Part shown: piece by piece, positions 60,599-64,000 of the stretch
How positions within the stretch are numbered: position 1 is the first letter of the stretch
Layout: each line of letters begins with the position of its first letter
NCBI GenBank assembly: GCA_035772735.1
Contig: JASDFA010000010.1
Coordinates: 97,236,001 to 97,300,000, forward strand
Length of the DNA: 64,000 bases
Source of the DNA: Datura wrightii
Lineage: Eukaryota; Streptophyta; Magnoliopsida; Solanales; Solanaceae
Direction: 5' to 3'
Translations under genes and position numbers: made by a program
The notes under the pieces: generated by a model
Told to the model about the DNA's origin: nothing
Databases searched by the model: none
What the model saw: only the letters and a program-made list of their open reading frames with translations

Positions 60599-61717
60599 TG
60601 ACCTCAAAGAAAATCAATTTCAAGTCAACTTTTTCTAAGGCTGCTGACTCTATGCTGACAGTGGAAACATCCTCGGTGTTATCTTTGGAAGTTTTGGACT
60701 AGGTATGAGAAGCAAAGCAAGTGTGCTCGGAAAACAAGCACTCAAAATATCATCCATATCAACTCTAGTCTTTGGATCTTTATCCCTCAAAGGAGCTAGA
60801 TCCTCTACCAATGCATCAGAAGGAGAAAGTAACATTGCTAAAAGAATTAAGAAGACTTTAACTCTACTTGATCTCTCTAGATCCAAGAACTTTTCCATGA
60901 AGGAATATGATGATACCTCAAGCAATGGATATTATCCACTAACATTACATGATGTGAGCCAATTAATGATCAACCTGCATGAAAATCCATGTTATTCTCC
61001 AACATCCCCAACAACATGCAAGCAATGGTAACTGACATTTCATCTATGGAGGAGCAACTAACGAACTTGACAAAGGTAATCGAAGTCTTAACCAACTATA
61101 TCTAAAATGAAGACGCTCGAATTGAAAAGTTGATGGATAAAATGGACGGCTTAATGGAAGTAGAATCTAATCATGCAGTTGAAAAGGCTCAAGAAGCTTA
61201 ATATACTGAAGCTCCCATAAAATGAGCATCATCCGCTAAGAAAATTTCAATTTCTTCTGAAGGGATGGTCCCATTTGACCCACTAAAGGAGTTCATCAAA
61301 GAGACTATCAAGGATAAGTAAGGTGTTGCTTCCAAGTCCTCTCTTACGTATGCAAACCCATACACTTAGAATTGATAGCTTCAAGATGCCTACCCCAGTT
61401 ATCAACCTCCCAAATTTCAACAATCTGAGGGCAAGAGAAACCCAAAGCAATATGTTGCACATTTTGTCAAAACATGTAACAATATACAGAATTATGGAGA
61501 CTATCTTGTCAAGTAGTTCGTCATGTCCCTCAAAGGGAATTCTTTTGACTAGTAGACATACCTTGAGCCTGATTTTATCCATAGTTGGAGGCAACTGGAG
61601 TAGGAGTTCCATAATCACTTCTATAGCACAAGACGTAGTGTGAGCATGATGGACTCATGAATACTCACTCGAGGAAAGATGAACCAATTATCGATTTCAT
61701 CAATCGATGGAGAAATA
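60599..61717 (+). pseudogene. Gypsy gag fragment following LTR F
   Basis: Degraded gag in several frames: KSTFSKAADSMLTVETSSVL at the start, a coiled segment SSMEEQLTNLTKVIEVLTNYI near 61040, GMVPFDPLKEFIKETIKDK near 61265, then IDSFKMPT, GKRNPKQYVAHFVKTCNN, GDYLVK, FVMSLKGNSFD and FYSTRRSVSMMDS up to about 61665. At least five stops or shifts. It ends abruptly at about 61717 where a different repeat begins; pol is absent. Confidence 0.7.
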
Positions 61718-62253
61718 TTAAGGCCTCATTTGTTTACATTAAGATTAAGACGTCTGAATTTGAATGCATATCTGAATAATTAAGATGTCTCTAAATCTAT
61801 ATACTGAATGATTAAGATTGTTTGTTTTTCAACACCTGAATGTGAATATTTTATTTATTTATAAATATATTAAATATATAATTTAAATAAAAATATTAAT
61901 TTAATAAAATAAATTTATTATCTAATAAAAATAAATATTTATGTTTGTTAATAATGGTGGAGATGGTTTGTAGTGGTGGACATGGTAATGATTGGTGTTA
62001 GCGGCTAGTAATTATGGTGGTGATAGTTATGATGATGAGGGTGGTTGGTGTTATAGTGACTGACATGATGGAGATGGTTGGTAATGGCGGTTGTGATGAT
62101 GAAGTTGGTTGATATTATTAGTTGTCAGTGCTGATAGTGGTGACTGAATATGTGGTGGTTGATAATATATTGATAGAAGTTAGTGGTGGTGCTAGTTGTG
62201 ATGGTGAAGGTTGTTGGTAGTAAGGAGTCATCGCAGTGGTGGTAGTGAGTTAT
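61718..62253. mobile_element. hAT-like repeat fragment with GGT/GAT-rich array
   Basis: Opens AGGCCTCATTTGTTT, a terminal-repeat style seen in plant hAT-type non-autonomous elements, followed by repeated AAGATTAAGAYGTCTGAAT words. From 61954 to 62250 the + strand is dominated by imperfect GGTGGTGATGGT-type repeats. The opposite terminus is missing because LTR D begins at 62254. The family assignment is tentative. Confidence 0.45.
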
Positions 62254-63778
62254 TGTAATACCTCAAAAGTCCTTACGATCAGACCGAGGAGTGAATTAGA
62301 GAAAATAAGAAAATTTTTACACCAAGTCATAGAACGAGTCATCGAGTGACTCGTCATGTGACCTAACAAGTCGTTGAGTGATCCATTGTGTGTTCATGAA
62401 TTGGTAAAATGTTACTTCCCGAAAGTTGCAACGGATTAGTGAAAACTCGTCAAGACTCCCCATGAGCCGTTAAGTGAACAACAGTGGGGAAAGCATTGAA
62501 ATTTAGAAGACTCAACGAGTGGAGGAAAGAGTCATGGTGTCTTCTATAGACTCGTTAGGTGTCCCATTGGTTGGCAGGAATGCTTGGAAATCTTGAGATT
62601 CAGAGGGTCAGGACGAGTGGTGAAGTGACTCGCTAGGTAAGATGATGAGTCGTCAGGTGGAGGCGTCAAGTCAAGATCAGAAAGTTGTAAATTCCGTCCA
62701 GTGAAAACGAAAGGTCAGGACGAGCTGTTAAGTGACCTAACGAATCGTTAGGTCACTCTTTAGCTCTGACATTGCCATTTCCCAGTCGGTTCTACAAGGG
62801 TATTTTTGTAATTTCTTAAGCTCCTAATTCTTTAATGACGTTGTTTTAAGCCCTGAAATGAGTATTTTAAGAGGGTTTAGCTTAGCCTAAGTCATTACCC
62901 ATGCATGCATTGCATTGAATTTCTCTTCCAAGATCAAACTAGAATTTCTCTTCCAAAATCAAACTAGAATTTCTCCTCAATTTCTTCCTCAATTCTCTTG
63001 GGCTTTCAAGACTAGTTTGGAAATCAGTTTACCCAAATATGTAGGGCTAAAAATGCGGGATTTCTTCCACCCTCATGCCCAAACTTCTTCTCTAATGCAT
63101 GAATTCAAGTTTCTAATCAAGTGTATTGATTCCTAGATTTTTAACCCAATTCTATGAAACTACCTATGCTATGTTTATAGGTCTAATCCCCTCGTGTTTT
63201 AATGCATGTTTTAAGTCTAATGGGAAGATTTTACACTCAAATTTGATTATAAATTCATAATTTTAAGTTATTAGAAAATATTCCCTATTATGCAAGTTTT
63301 ATGAAAATTCAAGCTTATGATCCATGATTTCAAGTATGATGAGTTATTTAGTATGCATGAATGTTTATGAACTCTCAACTTATGATTCCATGATTTTGAC
63401 TTATGAAGTCTTTTCAAGTATGCATGATTTTATGATTTGGGCAAGCCATGCAAGTTAAGTATGTTTAATATGATTTAGCTAAGGTTAATAAGATCAGTTT
63501 ATGATATGATTTAGAGTCAAGACTCCTAATGCAGCTTATGATATGATATGGAGTCAAGATTCCCAATGTCCAGATTTAAGCTATGTTTTGAGAATATGAT
63601 TATATGAGCATTATGCATGTTTTAGGAGTAGTGTCTAGCACCGAGTAGGCTTGAGGTTCTGAGGTTTCCCGACCTCATAAACTATGTGCCAACATAGATA
63701 TATATATATATATTTGGGACCTCTCAAGAGAGTGCTTCCCCTGCCTGAGGGTATAGCGTGATATCACATCTTATTCGT
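62254..63778 (+). repeat. LTR D, gypsy, truncated on the right
   Basis: Starts TGTAATACCTCAAAAG and, about 1.37 kb in, has CTAGCACCGAGTAGGCTTGAGG, matching the layout of the B LTR (TTAGCACCGAGTAGAGTCGG at about 1.4 kb from its start). Hairpin-prone GAGTCA/TGACTC words fill about 62330-62760. An (AT)n run lies near 63692-63712. It is interrupted by LTR E before reaching its own end. Confidence 0.65.
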
Positions 63779-64000
63779 TGTCACGAACCAAACATAGACT
63801 CGGATCGTAACACGAGACAAGAAAACCTGAGAGGCCCCAAGTCGACCCATGGCATAAGCGTATATTTAACTTCATTCACTTTAAGCGGAAGACTGAACAC
63901 AAGGCATAACGGAACGTAAACGTATCATAGTATATCATAACATTCGGAAGTACTAGACATATACATAAGCTGAGTACTACATACTATCTGAAAGCCTCTA
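63779..64000 (-). repeat. LTR E, end of a minus-strand gypsy LTR, cut by window edge
   Basis: Begins TGTCACGAACC in + sense and shares landmarks with the left end of the B LTR in the same order: CCCCAAG..ACCCATGGCATA, TAAGCGGAAG, and CTATCTGAAAGCC. A related but distinct family. Only the first 222 bp are visible. Confidence 0.65.

Overview
The window is plant nuclear DNA from a eudicot, most likely a Solanaceae species. This rests on the intron-rich kinesin gene, a chloroplast-targeted single-exon gene, and the style of the Ty3/gypsy elements (LTRs starting TGTAACACC/TGTAAT, initiator-Met primer sites, a giant Ogre element). The species call is inference. Only two host genes are supported; the rest is mostly retrotransposon sequence.

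Positions 1-42743 form one nested retrotransposon stack. The outermost element is a decayed minus-strand Ty3/gypsy (element A), with its 3' LTR at the left and its 5' LTR at the right. Its gag is split by a second minus-strand gypsy (element B, 6024-17404). B's 3' LTR is itself split by a solo LTR (C, 6033-7617). A second C copy lies in A's 3' LTR (1-592). A's 5' LTR is split by a nearly 22 kb Ogre-type element (20368-42336, minus strand, TSD GGGAG).

The Ogre copy shows the family hallmarks: 5 kb LTRs, an extra ORF1 before gag, gag-pro, a 154-nt GT-AG intron between protease and reverse transcriptase, RT, a second RNase H, integrase, and tandem-repeat arrays in the 3' UTR. It carries frameshifts and nonsense codons, so this copy looks non-autonomous. 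Its LTRs and 3' UTR share a roughly 60-nt motif whose paired positions change together between copies. This is the best candidate here for an undescribed structured RNA or DNA element.

Positions 44759-54140 hold the host genes, both on the minus strand. One encodes a DUF1995 chloroplast protein in a single exon. The other is a 17-exon gene for an 805-residue minus-end-directed KIN-14 kinesin of the ATK1/KATA type, whose frame is intact throughout. A long inverted-repeat MITE-like element lies between them, and an LTR remnant sits in a kinesin intron.

Positions 55425-64000 hold a decayed Ty1/copia element with TSD GAGAA, a truncated gypsy LTR plus gag, a hAT-like fragment with GGT/GAT-rich sequence, and two nested gypsy LTRs running off the window edge.
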